A program made the position numbers and the translations under genes. Below, in pieces: positions 1-9,165 of a stretch of DNA of 64,000 nt. Position 1 is the stretch's first letter; each line of letters opens with the position of its first letter. Below the pieces are notes generated by a model, which saw nothing but the letters and a program-made list of their open reading frames with translations, was not told the DNA's origin and did no database searches. The DNA is taken from positions 47,824 to 111,823 of the forward strand of contig NZ_AXWV01000006.1 in the NCBI RefSeq assembly GCF_000482845.1, written 5' to 3'. Source of the DNA: Anaerobiospirillum succiniciproducens DSM 6400. GTDB lineage: Bacteria; Pseudomonadota; Gammaproteobacteria; Enterobacterales; Succinivibrionaceae.

Positions 1-70
1 CACCTCTTGAACAGGCAAGAAGGTCTTCTTTATTGAATGAATGAACGCCGCGTTCACACAGTGATGCCAT
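1..70 (-). CDS. fabA: FabA, 3-hydroxydecanoyl-ACP dehydratase/isomerase, N-terminal fragment at window edge
   Basis: Only the first 23 codons lie in the window; the gene continues off the left end. They read MASLCERG..SFNKEDLLACSRG, matching the FabA N-terminus (E. coli has SYTKEDLLASGRG at the same place). FabA dehydrates and isomerises 3-hydroxydecanoyl-ACP in unsaturated fatty acid synthesis in the cytoplasm. The ATG at 70 has a strong Shine-Dalgarno, AGGAG, six bases upstream. The next gene on this strand upstream is crp, separated by about 0.86 kb, so fabA should have its own promoter in that gap. The match is short but covers a conserved motif; the rest of the gene outside the window would settle it. 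Confidence 0.75.
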   Translation of the reverse strand, partial: MASLCERGVHSFNKEDLLACSRG

Positions 71-857
71 TTTTAACTCCTGTAGATACAAGCTCTGCTT
101 AAGGTGAACGTTGAGTCCCTGTCTAAAACCTTAGCATAGGGGGCAAACAAGATCAGAGCCGTATTGGTAAATAGGTATTCTGCTGCAAGACTAAAGCATA
201 GATGGCGTATATAAGCCAAATATCTAAAACTTTTGCTAGTCTCGTGCAAAAATCCGTGCATAGTATAGCACAAGGAAGCAAATTGACATGATAAGGGAAC
301 AAATCAGCACTGCAAAGCTGATGTAATGCACACTTCTATGCGATCTTGTCTACTCAAAAGTCTACATTTGCTGATGGTGTCAGACACATTACTTGCCTTT
401 TTCGCCTGAGAGTATGTCTTAATAGCTAGTTATGATGACGTGAAAAGGGCTTATCTTTAGCTTACGTGCAAGACTAGGCAATAAGCTGGGCGCGAACCAT
501 ATTTCTTGGTGATTCAGAACTTTTGGCGATGAGGTAGCTTAATTCTAGAGCTATTGATTATCTTAGGCGTGCTATAAAGCTTTGTTTGGATCATCGCTGG
601 TGTTGAGGGCGATAGGTTCAAGATGTTCTTTGCTAAGTCATAGCATTTAAAACTGGGGCATAACGTTGCTGTAAGTTAGAAGACGGACTGTGGCGATGCA
701 ATGCGGCAGATTCTAGATTAGCTTGGGGCTGCGTCGTAATACGGATAGGGGCTTAAGTATTTAACTTAGGCAGGTGCTACGGCTCTGGGCTGGTATTTTT
801 GGTGGCGCTATGATGTAGTGGCAGGTAAATGATTGTGGCGGTGTGATTTTTGGTCGG
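71..857. other. intergenic region between fabA and crp
   Basis: No supported gene in about 790 bases. Short open frames here have no ribosome binding site and no recognisable protein. It must hold the fabA promoter (minus strand, near 70-300), but I could not assign clear -10/-35 boxes. Confidence 0.5.
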
Positions 858-900
858 TACAAATACAAAAGCCCAGCAAAACTGGGCTTTTGTATTTGTA
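858..900. terminator. bidirectional rho-independent terminator after crp
   Basis: A perfect 19-bp inverted repeat (858-876 with 882-900) around a 5-base loop. The stem has a GC core (GCCCAG/CTGGGC) flanked by A/T-rich arms, so either strand ends in a U-rich run. It lies 26 bases past the crp stop. Confidence 0.9.
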
Positions 901-926
901 AGCCAAGGGTGCTTGGCTTATGGAAA

Positions 927-1562
927 TTAACGGGTGCCGTAAACTACGATGGTCTTACCGTGAGCATGGATGAGGTGGTTCTCTTCCATCATCTTTAAGA
1001 TACGACCAACGGTTTCACGAGAGCAGCCAACGATCTGACCAATTTCCTGACGGGTGATCTTGATCTGCATGCCGTCTGGGTGAGTCATTGCCTCTGGCTG
1101 GTGAGCGAGGTTTAACAGAGTCTTAGCGATACGACCGGTAACGTCGAGGAAGGCTAAGTTAGATACCTTCTTAGAGGTATCAGCTAAACGCTCAGCCATC
1201 TGCTGGCTTAAACGCATTAAGATTTCAGGGTTAACCTGAACGAGCTGCTTGAACTTGTTGTAGGAAACCTCAGCAATTTCGCAAGCAGTCTTGGCCTTTA
1301 CCCAAGCAGTACGGGTTGGGTTTTCCTCAGACTCGTTGAAAAGACCGAGTTCGCCGATGAAATCGCCCTTGTTAAGATAGGTCAGGATCATCTCGTGGCC
1401 GTCGTGATCTTTGATCAATACAACTACGGTGCCCTTAACAATGTAGTACAGAGTCTCAGCCTTTTCACCAGCGTGGATGATGGTGCTTTTCTGAGAATAC
1501 TTGTGAATATGACACTGACTAACGAACCAAGAGATGGTGCTGTCTGCAGGTGGCTTAACCAT
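927..1562 (-). CDS. crp: CRP, cyclic AMP receptor protein
   Basis: Global transcription regulator that binds cAMP and activates catabolic promoters. The 211-residue product aligns along its whole length with E. coli CRP. The N-terminal cyclic-nucleotide domain contains [24 protein letters not shown] and [10 protein letters not shown], with the phosphate-binding R after the small insert EENPTRTAW. The C-terminal helix-turn-helix [24 protein letters not shown] is essentially identical. A TTG at 1568 is open in frame, but AAGG sits eight bases before the ATG at 1562 and only two before the TTG, so 1562 is the better start. Compared with E. coli there is a three-residue expansion in the loop after [10 protein letters not shown]. 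The gene is monocistronic, with a strong terminator at 858-900. A possible CRP-like operator lies at 1636-1651. Confidence 0.97.
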   Translation of the reverse strand: MVKPPADSTISWFVSQCHIHKYSQKSTIIHAGEKAETLYYIVKGTVVVLIKDHDGHEMILTYLNKGDFIGELGLFNESEENPTRTAWVKAKTACEIAEVSYNKFKQLVQVNPEILMRLSQQMAERLADTSKKVSNLAFLDVTGRIAKTLLNLAHQPEAMTHPDGMQIKITRQEIGQIVGCSRETVGRILKMMEENHLIHAHGKTIVVYGTR

Positions 1563-1635
1563 AATCAAAACCTTAGACGATTAAAAAACTATCACACGTT
1601 TTAGATCATAGCATGATCTCTTAAGCACATGAGAA

Positions 1636-1651
1636 AATGATGTGCGTCATG
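1636..1651. promoter_or_regulatory. candidate CRP-type operator upstream of crp
   Basis: AATGA-N6-TCATG, an imperfect match to TGTGA-N6-TCACA, about 75 bases upstream of the crp start. The core TGATGTGCGTCA recurs with one change (TGATGTACGTCA) at 63861-63872. CRP autoregulation is known in enterobacteria; binding here is inference. Confidence 0.3.
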
Positions 1652-2163
1652 CCTTAACAGGCAATTAAAAATGTGACAATGGATAATGTTCTACTAAGCA
1701 AACATTAAAGCTTAGGAGAAATCTTGCTTCTTTGTAAAACACAAATCTTTTGTACTCGTGTAATTGTATACGATATTGATAACATATACGACACACAAGA
1801 GGCCTAAGATCGAATTTAGAACAATTTAAGAGCAAAATTAAACAAAGCTCTATGCAAGCATATGGTTTGTTTGAGAGTGAAAATGCTGCCAAACTAATTT
1901 AGTTCAATCAAAGCAATTGTTATCAACTTGCTAGCTTAGTCACAAAAAATCGACGTGTGTGCCCTAAGAGGCGTATGCTAGCGGCTTAATTCATGGTGAT
2001 AGATACTAAAATCGCCTCATGGCAAAAGATGCAAAATAGCTTACAGTAAGGTTAATTTTGTTGCCTACTTAAGTTAAGACTGAGATCTTAAGCTATTACA
2101 AGAGTCTGCAGCCAGAATGGGTTTGATTGGCCCAGGGCTCATTGCTAGGCCCTGAGCTCATTG
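1652..2163. other. intergenic region upstream of crp
   Basis: A/T-rich, no supported gene. Next to the stop of the neighbouring gene a roughly 18-bp unit (GCTCATTGCTAGGC core) is repeated in tandem at about 2137-2170, and the stop codon itself falls in the second copy. Confidence 0.5.
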
Positions 2164-3963
2164 CTAGGCGTGCTTTTTGACGAAGCTATGCTTTTTAATT
2201 TTCGGTGTTTGGGATCTTGCGCCTTTGTCATTGAGCTTATTCATTACAAAGCTCTCGAGTGCAAAGGATATAGGCCCATCAGTCTCTACAGCAGCTTGCT
2301 TAGCATTGCGCTTACCCTTCTTATTACAGCGTGTCTTTGTCTCTGATGAGCTTTGTAAAGCCTCTGTAGCGCAGTGAGAGCAGTTGGCAGTGTCTTGAGT
2401 TTCTGTAGCCTTATTCAGGCTCTCTTGAGGCACGCTTTCTGTATTTTGCGACATGTTATTGATTAAAGGTGCCTTAGGCTTATCTAATGGCTGTGATGCC
2501 TGTGATCTTGTGGATGGGTCTGTGTGTTCTTGTGCTTCATCGCAATGGGCAAGATCTTGGTTAAAAGGACCAATCTCTGGATAGTTACTACGTAATGAGT
2601 AGTTGAAGGTCATGCGGTAATTGTTGAGTACTTCAAGCTCATTGGAGCCATTCAGTTGCTCTAATAAGAGCTCATCCTCAGTCTTGTGATTCTCTTTAGT
2701 AGTGCGCTTATCACTGTTTGCCTTGCGCTTAGCTTGCTGAGCCTTTAGCGCAGCACGTAATGAGATCATGGCCATATGGTCAGTAGCGCTATAGTCATTA
2801 TCAGAGCTCTGATTTTGTGAGAAAAGGGAGCTGAGATTTGGCACGTGCTTAGGTACATCTTGATCTTGGCAAACTGCACTTATGCCTTGCAGATTGCAAG
2901 TGCTTTGTAAGATAAGCTTATTTAAAGTCTCTGGATCATGCTCAATTAATCTTCCAATATACAGATTCAGGCTGTTTAGAGCGTTGCAAGCATCACCATC
3001 GCTATCATGTTCTAAGTAGTTGGAAACTTGATCCTTACTAAGATCAGAGCAAGCGTTATAAAGCTGTGCAATTAGCTCTGGTGAAGTAATAGCTAGCTCA
3101 TGGCTCTGATAAAGGTATGATGCTAAGTCATGGCATACATCTTCTGCATTGTTATCACTGGCAGCAGTTGCAGCATCCTCGCTAAGAGCTTGGTGTATGT
3201 TTTTAAGATCCTGCATGCTCTTGCAGGCCAATAAATTAAGCGCATTACCTTCGATATAGGCATCATCTGCGCTTGAATTGAGTCCGTTAAAACCAGCGCA
3301 AGTTTGATTAATTGCTGCAGCACTAGTGATCTTCTTGCCTCTATAGTCATCTGATTGCTTAGGTGAGCTGAGCACTTCATGACAGTGCATAAGCTTGCTT
3401 ACTGAGGTAAAGTCAGGGATCGGGGCTGACCAAGCAAAATCGTATGGGTCTGATGAGATAAAAGCACTAGCACTTGTTAAAGCTTGGGTGTTCTCCTGCT
3501 TGTAGGCTTGGCTTGATGCAGCGCTATCTGCGGCATGCTCACAGCCATAGGCTTGAGACTTATTGGTCTTGTTCTCATCGTTTGTTCTCTTGGATAAGGC
3601 CTGATTACAATTGGATGAGGTCTGATTGCAATTACTCTTAGCGCTTACTTTTATAGAGGCAGACTTTGAGCTTGCCTGGCTTGCATCATTAGGCAAACGG
3701 GCTAAAGTCTCAAGAGAGAGTTGCTTTTCACGATTTACCTGGCCACGAAAGTTAGGGTGGTAGCGACGGTTACAGCGCTGGAAGTTATCAATTAGATTGA
3801 AGCTGTTTTTATTGTTCAGACACAGCTTGAGCTGTGCAGGTGCAGCAATAAAATGCGGGGCACAGATCATGGCTCCTAATGCCATGGGAGAGTAGTTTTG
3901 ATCTGATACTGAAAAAGTAGCGCTGATCTTAAGATCATCAAATGTCTGTGGAGTAGCTTTCAT
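2164..3963 (-). CDS. unrecognised 599-residue Ser/Asn/Gln-rich protein
   Basis: I do not recognise this protein. The first 100 residues look folded (LKISATFSVSDQNYSPMALGAMICAPHFIAAP..). The rest is rich in Ser, Asn, Gln, Asp and Ala with short helical stretches, and the C-terminus is Lys-rich (KKGKRNAKQ..., IKKHSFVKKHA), suggesting a largely disordered protein with a basic tail. There is no signal peptide or membrane segment. The ATG at 3963 is preferred over an in-frame TTG at 3966; neither has a strong Shine-Dalgarno. The next gene upstream on the same strand (4267-6786) is another long unrecognised protein of similar composition, 300 bases away with a hairpin between, so they may be functionally linked but are probably not tightly co-transcribed. 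Confidence 0.7.
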   Translation of the reverse strand: MKATPQTFDDLKISATFSVSDQNYSPMALGAMICAPHFIAAPAQLKLCLNNKNSFNLIDNFQRCNRRYHPNFRGQVNREKQLSLETLARLPNDASQASSKSASIKVSAKSNCNQTSSNCNQALSKRTNDENKTNKSQAYGCEHAADSAASSQAYKQENTQALTSASAFISSDPYDFAWSAPIPDFTSVSKLMHCHEVLSSPKQSDDYRGKKITSAAAINQTCAGFNGLNSSADDAYIEGNALNLLACKSMQDLKNIHQALSEDAATAASDNNAEDVCHDLASYLYQSHELAITSPELIAQLYNACSDLSKDQVSNYLEHDSDGDACNALNSLNLYIGRLIEHDPETLNKLILQSTCNLQGISAVCQDQDVPKHVPNLSSLFSQNQSSDNDYSATDHMAMISLRAALKAQQAKRKANSDKRTTKENHKTEDELLLEQLNGSNELEVLNNYRMTFNYSLRSNYPEIGPFNQDLAHCDEAQEHTDPSTRSQASQPLDKPKAPLINNMSQNTESVPQESLNKATETQDTANCSHCATEALQSSSETKTRCNKKGKRNAKQAAVETDGPISFALESFVMNKLNDKGARSQTPKIKKHSFVKKHA

Positions 3964-4169
3964 CAATATACAGCGCGTAGTAGCACCTTGTGGGGCGCAG
4001 CAGTGCGCTATCTCCTGTAGTGGGTGGTAATGTGGGTAGTCGTTTAAATAAAAGGCGGCGATCTTAGCGCAAGGTTAGCTTGAGTATCATTAGATGCCAA
4101 CATGTGGCATTGAACAAGCGTGTGCTCTTATAGCATGTATGGCGCGGCATTGCTTGTAGCGATCTAGCT

Positions 4170-4203
4170 GCAGCGCGATCTCACTACATAGCGAGATCGC
4201 TGC
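4170..4203. terminator. hairpin between two large minus-strand genes
   Basis: GCAG..CGATCTC and GAGATCG.CTGC form a strong stem around a ten-base loop, in the 303-base gap 3964-4266. It has no clear U run, so termination is only possible. Nothing else was seen in this gap. Confidence 0.4.
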
Positions 4204-4266
4204 ATCGCTAGCTCACGGCATAGCATCTCAATGTATGACCATCAAGATGCTTGATGCTCTGAGAGC

Positions 4267-6786
4267 CTAGTATTTAAGCGGTATGAGGCTTGTGCCGATC
4301 TCTTTATAATCTTTGTAAGATGCATGTAGTTCGTCAACTGAGTATTCGCTATCGATGAGGTTTAGGATCAGCGACTTGTTATCGATGTTAGATACATGCA
4401 CTTTTCCTTTCAGCAGATGCAGGGGATTGAACTCATTGCTTTGGTACGTATAGGCGACGCCTCGATAGCGACCGTGGATGGTGCTTAAATATTTAGTACC
4501 GAGGCCATAATAGTGGCCTTTGATGATCTCAATATGATCGTCAAATAAAGCTATTTGATACTCTGAGCCACGTGGTCCGTAAAGCTTAGATATATAGTTA
4601 AGCTCACGAGCCTTCACAAAGATGGCCTCAAGAATGTCAGGATTGAGGCGAGCCTTGCTTGAGGCAGTATCGATGATGTATTGAGCAATAGCTGAGACAC
4701 TTAAATGCTTCTTAAGTTCCTCAAGCAGACGGTTATCTAAGCGGCGAGCTAAATGTTCTCTTTTGAGTGCGCCAAAGGTTACGGCAAGTCCTAAACGGTC
4801 ATACTTACTGCACTGTAGAGCAAAGGCTTTGGCACTAAAGAGCTGACTTTGGATCGCTATACCATCACTAAGCTCAATCTCATAATGGGTCTTAGATAGG
4901 CGATCGGGGATCGAAAGTAATGAGAGCGGAGATTTGTAAGCAGATGTAGCCAAGCTATCAAGGCTTGATCTGTCATGCTCTTTATAGTTTTTGTAACTCT
5001 GCTTAGATAGCGGAATGCAGCTAATTAAGACTTCATTATGCTTACCAAAGCTAAAAGTTACATTGCGTCTAGCCCCATGCTGCAGCTCCATTAAACTAAG
5101 CCTGCCATTGTATGGATAGCGGCTTATTAAGCTAAACTCATTATCTAAGTTAGCTTGTTTTAGAGGATAGATGCTAAAGCCTGGTCTATGAACAGCTATG
5201 GTGGCTTGAGTAGGTCTGTTAGAGACTAACTGTGCTTGATTATCTTGGTAGACGTCTAGCTGAGGTAGATGCGCTATTGAGGCATCTAACTTAGGCTTTG
5301 AGGTTCTATTTACATCTAACTGAGGCTGATGGGCTCGTTGTGCATCCAGCTTAGGCAGCTTAGGTTTATGGGAAGGATCATCATGCTTATGGCCATCATG
5401 TACATAGATATGGTTAGTTGCAGACTCCTGCTTGAGGTTAATGAATCTTTCTAAGAGTGCTGATGGCAGATTCTTGCGTTTAGCTACCTTCTCATCTTCA
5501 AGCTGATCATATAAATAGCCATAGTCATTCAGACAGGTGAACATAGAGTAAAGCTCACCAATGGCCAGGCCTAAGACCACCTCTTCAAATGTATAGCTGC
5601 AGTTGTCGATATGACATAGAGCGTAGGTATAACGAGGGATCTTTAAGCCCATCTGCAGCTTAGTTAAGCGCATCGGACGAGTTCTGTTGGTATTGAGAGG
5701 CTTGTAAGGACGCATAGCCTCACCCTCATTAAAGCTGACTAAGTACAAGCAATTGATGTAGCACAGCTCGAGCTCATCGGCCATAAACACAAAGTCATAC
5801 TGATGATTATCAGCAGAATCTGCAAAGGCAGGATCATCGCCATGATGGAAGCTATGATCATGTAGAGCGACATTAGCAGGGTACATAGCAACAGAAGATG
5901 CATGATGAGCACGAAGATCTTGGCTAGCTAAAGAGACGGTCTCTTTAGTGTTCTCTGCCATTAATGTCTGAGTACGAGCGGTATTAAGATCATGGCGAGG
6001 CACTGCAAGCTTACAAGCAGCACGATGATCTTGGGCTGCGTCAGTGAGATCGTGGTGCTGATAAAAGGCATTGGCAGACTCTAAATCAGTCGGTGAGCAC
6101 AGCTCCGGCCTAGTGAATAGAGCTTTGAAACTCTGATCTACACAAGCATGGGGATCAATAATCTTGTTTGCGGTGGATCCTTTAGAACTATCCTTGCCAG
6201 AGAAAGCTTTTTCAATCTCAGCTGAGGTACGAGGCGACTCTATGCAGCTTACTTTATGAACTAAAGTACGCTTGCCATAACAAGTGGAGAGCTTCTTAAA
6301 GTCTGAATGCTGAGCAATATGTTCTTGTGCAATGCTTGAAAAACGACGACTAGCAGTGTCCTTGTGGCATGACGAGGCAGCATTTGAGTTTTCTAGCAAG
6401 TAATTTGTTTGCATCAATTGCTCAAGATACTGATGGGCATATAAAGGTGCAGCCATGAGACTGACATGATCGCAAGTCTCAATGTGCTCAGTACTCTGAT
6501 CTGCTGCTAACACTGCAGAGACTTTATTGCCGTGAGGGCGCAGGTTAAGGAGGCGGACATTACGCAGTGAGTTAATCCTGCCCTTGCTTGGACTAAGTTG
6601 ACCAAGCTTAGTTACATCATCTAAAGAAAGCTCCTGAGAGTCATAGATATCCCCTTTGAGTTTAGAGCTGCACCACTTGTCATCTTCAAACCCGCAAAGC
6701 TTGCTAGGCTTGTCCTCTTGTATATAGGCAGATGGGCACAGTACTGCTTGAGATAGCTTGTTGGAACTTTCTTTTACGCTTGCCAT
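4267..6786 (-). CDS. unrecognised 839-residue protein with decapeptide repeats
   Basis: I do not recognise the family. The ATG at 6786 has AGGAG seven bases upstream, so the gene is real. Residues 1-330 are Ser/His/Ala-rich. Residues about 335-470 look globular (ADELELCYINCLYLVSF.., ICYLY-type hydrophobic segments). Residues about 475-534 hold six tandem 10-residue repeats of the type xLDAxxAHQP/QLDVNRTSKP. The C-terminal 300 residues look folded (KTHYEIELSDGIAI.., YIIDTASSKARLNPDILEAIFVKARELNYISKLYGPRGSEYQIAL..). There is no signal peptide. Upstream lies a long gap with three palindromes that may be its operators. The product could be a lineage-specific structural or regulatory protein; function is unknown. 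Confidence 0.7.
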   Translation of the reverse strand: MASVKESSNKLSQAVLCPSAYIQEDKPSKLCGFEDDKWCSSKLKGDIYDSQELSLDDVTKLGQLSPSKGRINSLRNVRLLNLRPHGNKVSAVLAADQSTEHIETCDHVSLMAAPLYAHQYLEQLMQTNYLLENSNAASSCHKDTASRRFSSIAQEHIAQHSDFKKLSTCYGKRTLVHKVSCIESPRTSAEIEKAFSGKDSSKGSTANKIIDPHACVDQSFKALFTRPELCSPTDLESANAFYQHHDLTDAAQDHRAACKLAVPRHDLNTARTQTLMAENTKETVSLASQDLRAHHASSVAMYPANVALHDHSFHHGDDPAFADSADNHQYDFVFMADELELCYINCLYLVSFNEGEAMRPYKPLNTNRTRPMRLTKLQMGLKIPRYTYALCHIDNCSYTFEEVVLGLAIGELYSMFTCLNDYGYLYDQLEDEKVAKRKNLPSALLERFINLKQESATNHIYVHDGHKHDDPSHKPKLPKLDAQRAHQPQLDVNRTSKPKLDASIAHLPQLDVYQDNQAQLVSNRPTQATIAVHRPGFSIYPLKQANLDNEFSLISRYPYNGRLSLMELQHGARRNVTFSFGKHNEVLISCIPLSKQSYKNYKEHDRSSLDSLATSAYKSPLSLLSIPDRLSKTHYEIELSDGIAIQSQLFSAKAFALQCSKYDRLGLAVTFGALKREHLARRLDNRLLEELKKHLSVSAIAQYIIDTASSKARLNPDILEAIFVKARELNYISKLYGPRGSEYQIALFDDHIEIIKGHYYGLGTKYLSTIHGRYRGVAYTYQSNEFNPLHLLKGKVHVSNIDNKSLILNLIDSEYSVDELHASYKDYKEIGTSLIPLKY

Positions 6787-6843
6787 AGTTCAACTCCTAA
6801 GCACTAGTCGATGGCATGCACTGTAAAGTCGAATTGATAAAGC

Positions 6844-6865
6844 TTTTGCGATGGCTATCGCAAAA
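6844..6865. repeat. palindrome copy 1 (TTTTGCGAT-GGCT-ATCGCAAAA)
   Basis: Perfect nine-base arms around GGCT. A second copy sits at 7031-7050 (TTTGCGAT-GGCT-ATCGCAAA) and a degenerate third at 7331-7349, where the left arm is altered to TTGTGAT. Located about 60 bases upstream of the 839-residue protein gene, they could be operator sites. Confidence 0.7.
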
Positions 6866-7030
6866 CTGATTTATTTACGCAAGCGCATATATATCTAAGG
6901 CATACCTAAGTGCCTAGATACCGCATAAATAAGCACTTTGTAGGCGAGTAAAAAATTTGAGGATAGGGTCTTAAAGAGTTTTGCGATCCCCGTCATAAAA
7001 AGTCATAAATCGCATATATAGGCTAAAGTT

Positions 7031-7050
7031 TTTGCGATGGCTATCGCAAA
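7031..7050. repeat. palindrome copy 2
   Basis: TTTGCGAT-GGCT-ATCGCAAA, identical in its 20-base core to the copy at 6845-6864. Confidence 0.7.
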
Positions 7051-7330
7051 TGTACGCTGAGATAGGCCATATTTGGCGCTAAAACCATTGGTTGCAGGCA
7101 AGTTGCAACACGAGGACTTAACTAGGCGTTTTGCTGCATGAAAGGGCATGAATACAGGCTTTGAGAGAGCAGGGTGTATAGGCTAGACAGAAGGTGTACT
7201 TGGGGAATGATGGCGTCTAAACGCGACTATAAACAATACGCTTGGCTTGAAGACCAAACTTTTATAGAGAAATGAGAGAAAAAAGACACGATTCGAGCAA
7301 GTTATGGCTTTTTAAACAATGTTCTATACA

Positions 7331-7349
7331 TTGTGATGGCTATCGCAAA
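7331..7349. repeat. palindrome copy 3, degenerate left arm
   Basis: TTGTGATGGCTATCGCAAA; the right arm and GGCT centre match the other two copies. Confidence 0.6.
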
Positions 7350-7381
7350 AATTTTGTAAGTTTTGATGTAGTAAGGCGGTA

Positions 7382-7650
7382 AAAATGTTGTATCAAGATT
7401 GCGTGCTTTTCAGGCCAAAATGTTGTATCAAGTTAGATACAGCTTTGTAGTATCTATAGCGAGCGATTGTGTAGTATCTAGTTACGCATTAAAATGTGAT
7501 AAATAGGCTATCTTTGAACATGATGATAAAAATTTATTAATCAAGTACTTGCATCTAAGACGTAAAAATCTTACTATGTGATTCAGTATCTAGGAACAAA
7601 GATTGAAGCTAGTGAAGTTCGGCGCGTTTTTGTAAAGAATAGATACAGCA
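7382..7650. repeat. cluster of short repeats (AAAATGTTGTATCAAG and GTATCTA)
   Basis: AAAATGTTGTATCAAG occurs exactly at 7382-7397 and again at 7417-7432. GTAGTATCTA occurs at 7448-7457 and 7471-7480, and the heptamer GTATCTA or its complement TAGATAC recurs near 7434, 7583 and 7641. The clustering suggests a protein-binding region. Confidence 0.6.
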
Positions 7651-8206
7651 AACAAACATAAGAGAGTTAGCTGCTTGTCAAATGTGCATAACATTTGGCA
7701 AGCAGATATTTTGCTCTTTAACGCGATGGTTTAGCTTACAGGCTATTTCTAACACGCAGAGCAATTTACAGAATTCAAAAAAGAATAGGCGCTAGTGCAG
7801 CATTTAATAATGATGCTTTGCCTAGACAAACTGACATAAGGCTGTTAAGACCTTTATAGGCTATGAGTTAGTCAACTTACTAAAACTCTTGTAGCTTGAG
7901 TCTTCCCCTCCGTCGTTAGCTTTTTCCTATTCTTTAATTAAGCATGCACAACAAGCGCATTGAGCAATATTAAGGTTGCTATCAATTAGAGCTTGTTCAA
8001 ATCAGACTATTGCACTAATAGCCATACTCAAATATCAAAGAGAAGTTCTTGGATATTAGGCCTTTACAAAGAAGCGGTAGCTAAACTGACCGCTAGAGCA
8101 TCATCACGACTTGCTTCTTTAAAAAGCTTGTCAGAATACACGAATACATAGATTGGCCTTGAGTTATAGCTAAATAGACTGAAGTTACCATCAAGAGGAT
8201 GTAAAA

Positions 8207-8872
8207 ATGTACATGACAGACTCAAAAGCAGGTAAACAACGCTCCTGCCATGATTTGTCAGAGTACGTGAACAAGATTGCTGCGGCAGATCATAAGCTTT
8301 CCCATCACGCTATAAGCTTAGAGAAGGCCAAGGCAAGCGCATTTGCTACAACTAAGATTATTAGTCCACGAGCAAATGCACGTAATGATTTACCTGGTCA
8401 CGGCGACTTTAACAAACCAAAGAGCATGAGCAAAGAAGACTTAGTAGCTCAGATGCTGTGTTCTAAAGTTTCAACTAAAGAGATTAACTTAGAAAAGTTA
8501 CTCCAAAACTTATTTGACGCAAAGGGCTTTAAGACTCGTTGCTGTGCTGAGAGCACTTCACGCAGCGCGACCTTAATTGTCTCAACTCCAAGCAATGTCA
8601 AAGTAAGTGTGCAGATAAAGCAAAGCGCCCGCCCATTAACCGAGCCTATGATTGAGATTGCCAAAGAGGTTATGACTATCTATGGCACTAAGCACTCATT
8701 ACTGGTATCCCTTGCTGGCTTTACTGAGAAGACTTTAGCTGCAGCTAAGCAAAACGACGCTTCATTAAAACTCTGGAGCGCTAAAGACATAGCTAAAGAG
8801 ATCATTGCTAACTATAGCAATATGGACACACAAGTGCGTTCTTGCTTTGACAAGGTAATGAGCGTCAAGTAA
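8207..8872 (+). CDS. Mrr-like restriction-endonuclease-fold protein
   Basis: The 221-residue product has an unstructured N-terminus and then a domain at about residues 85-205 that follows the Mrr/PD-(D/E)XK layout. It contains LEKLLQNLFDAKGFKTR, a strand pair ending in VSVQIKQSARPLTE (the Q-x-K motif), and GTKHSLLVSLAGFTEKTLAAAKQ, equivalent to the Mrr motif in which a glycine-led loop is followed by FT..A...A. The Asp normally found before the Q/E-x-K strand is not obvious (SRSATLIVST), so catalysis is uncertain. The ATG at 8207 has AGAGG about nine bases upstream, and a second in-frame ATG lies at 8213. The gene stands alone, with no methylase or specificity subunit nearby. It could be a solitary nuclease of modified DNA or a degenerate DNA-binding derivative. 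Confidence 0.7.
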   Translation: MYMTDSKAGKQRSCHDLSEYVNKIAAADHKLSHHAISLEKAKASAFATTKIISPRANARNDLPGHGDFNKPKSMSKEDLVAQMLCSKVSTKEINLEKLLQNLFDAKGFKTRCCAESTSRSATLIVSTPSNVKVSVQIKQSARPLTEPMIEIAKEVMTIYGTKHSLLVSLAGFTEKTLAAAKQNDASLKLWSAKDIAKEIIANYSNMDTQVRSCFDKVMSVK

Positions 8873-8971
8873 GGCCTTTTACTCAAGTAGGCTCTGTATA
8901 CAAGCTATTGAGCTTACTTAGTAATACCGCTTTATAAGAGATTTAGCAGAGTTAAAGCTTGCTAATCTCAA

Positions 8972-9060
8972 CTCCTAACAAAACTTAGGAGCAAAAAAAT
9001 AAGTGCATAGTGACCAAGCACCATATGCACTTAAATATTCGTACAGCTGAGTATACGAAA
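8972..9060. terminator. run of three hairpins after the Mrr-like gene
   Basis: CTCCTAA/TTAGGAG (8972-8991) is followed by an A-rich run. AAGTGCATA/TATGCACTT (9001-9032) and TTCGTA/TACGAA (about 9039-9060) follow. The first could terminate transcription; the rest may be structured RNA or operator DNA. Confidence 0.45.
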
Positions 9061-9165
9061 GACACTAAGGAGTCTGCTTAGATAGGCAAGCATTTCATGC
9101 TACATAAAGGCCATAGGCAGTCTTTTATTAGAAAGCTCATCCATTAGATGAGTCGAAAGGAAAAT

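Larger units (their letters stand above)
6787..8206. other. 1.4 kb non-coding gap with palindromes and short repeats
   Basis: No gene supported. It separates the divergent genes at 4267-6786 (minus) and 8207-8872 (plus) and holds the palindromes and GTATCTA-type sites listed separately. Confidence 0.6.
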
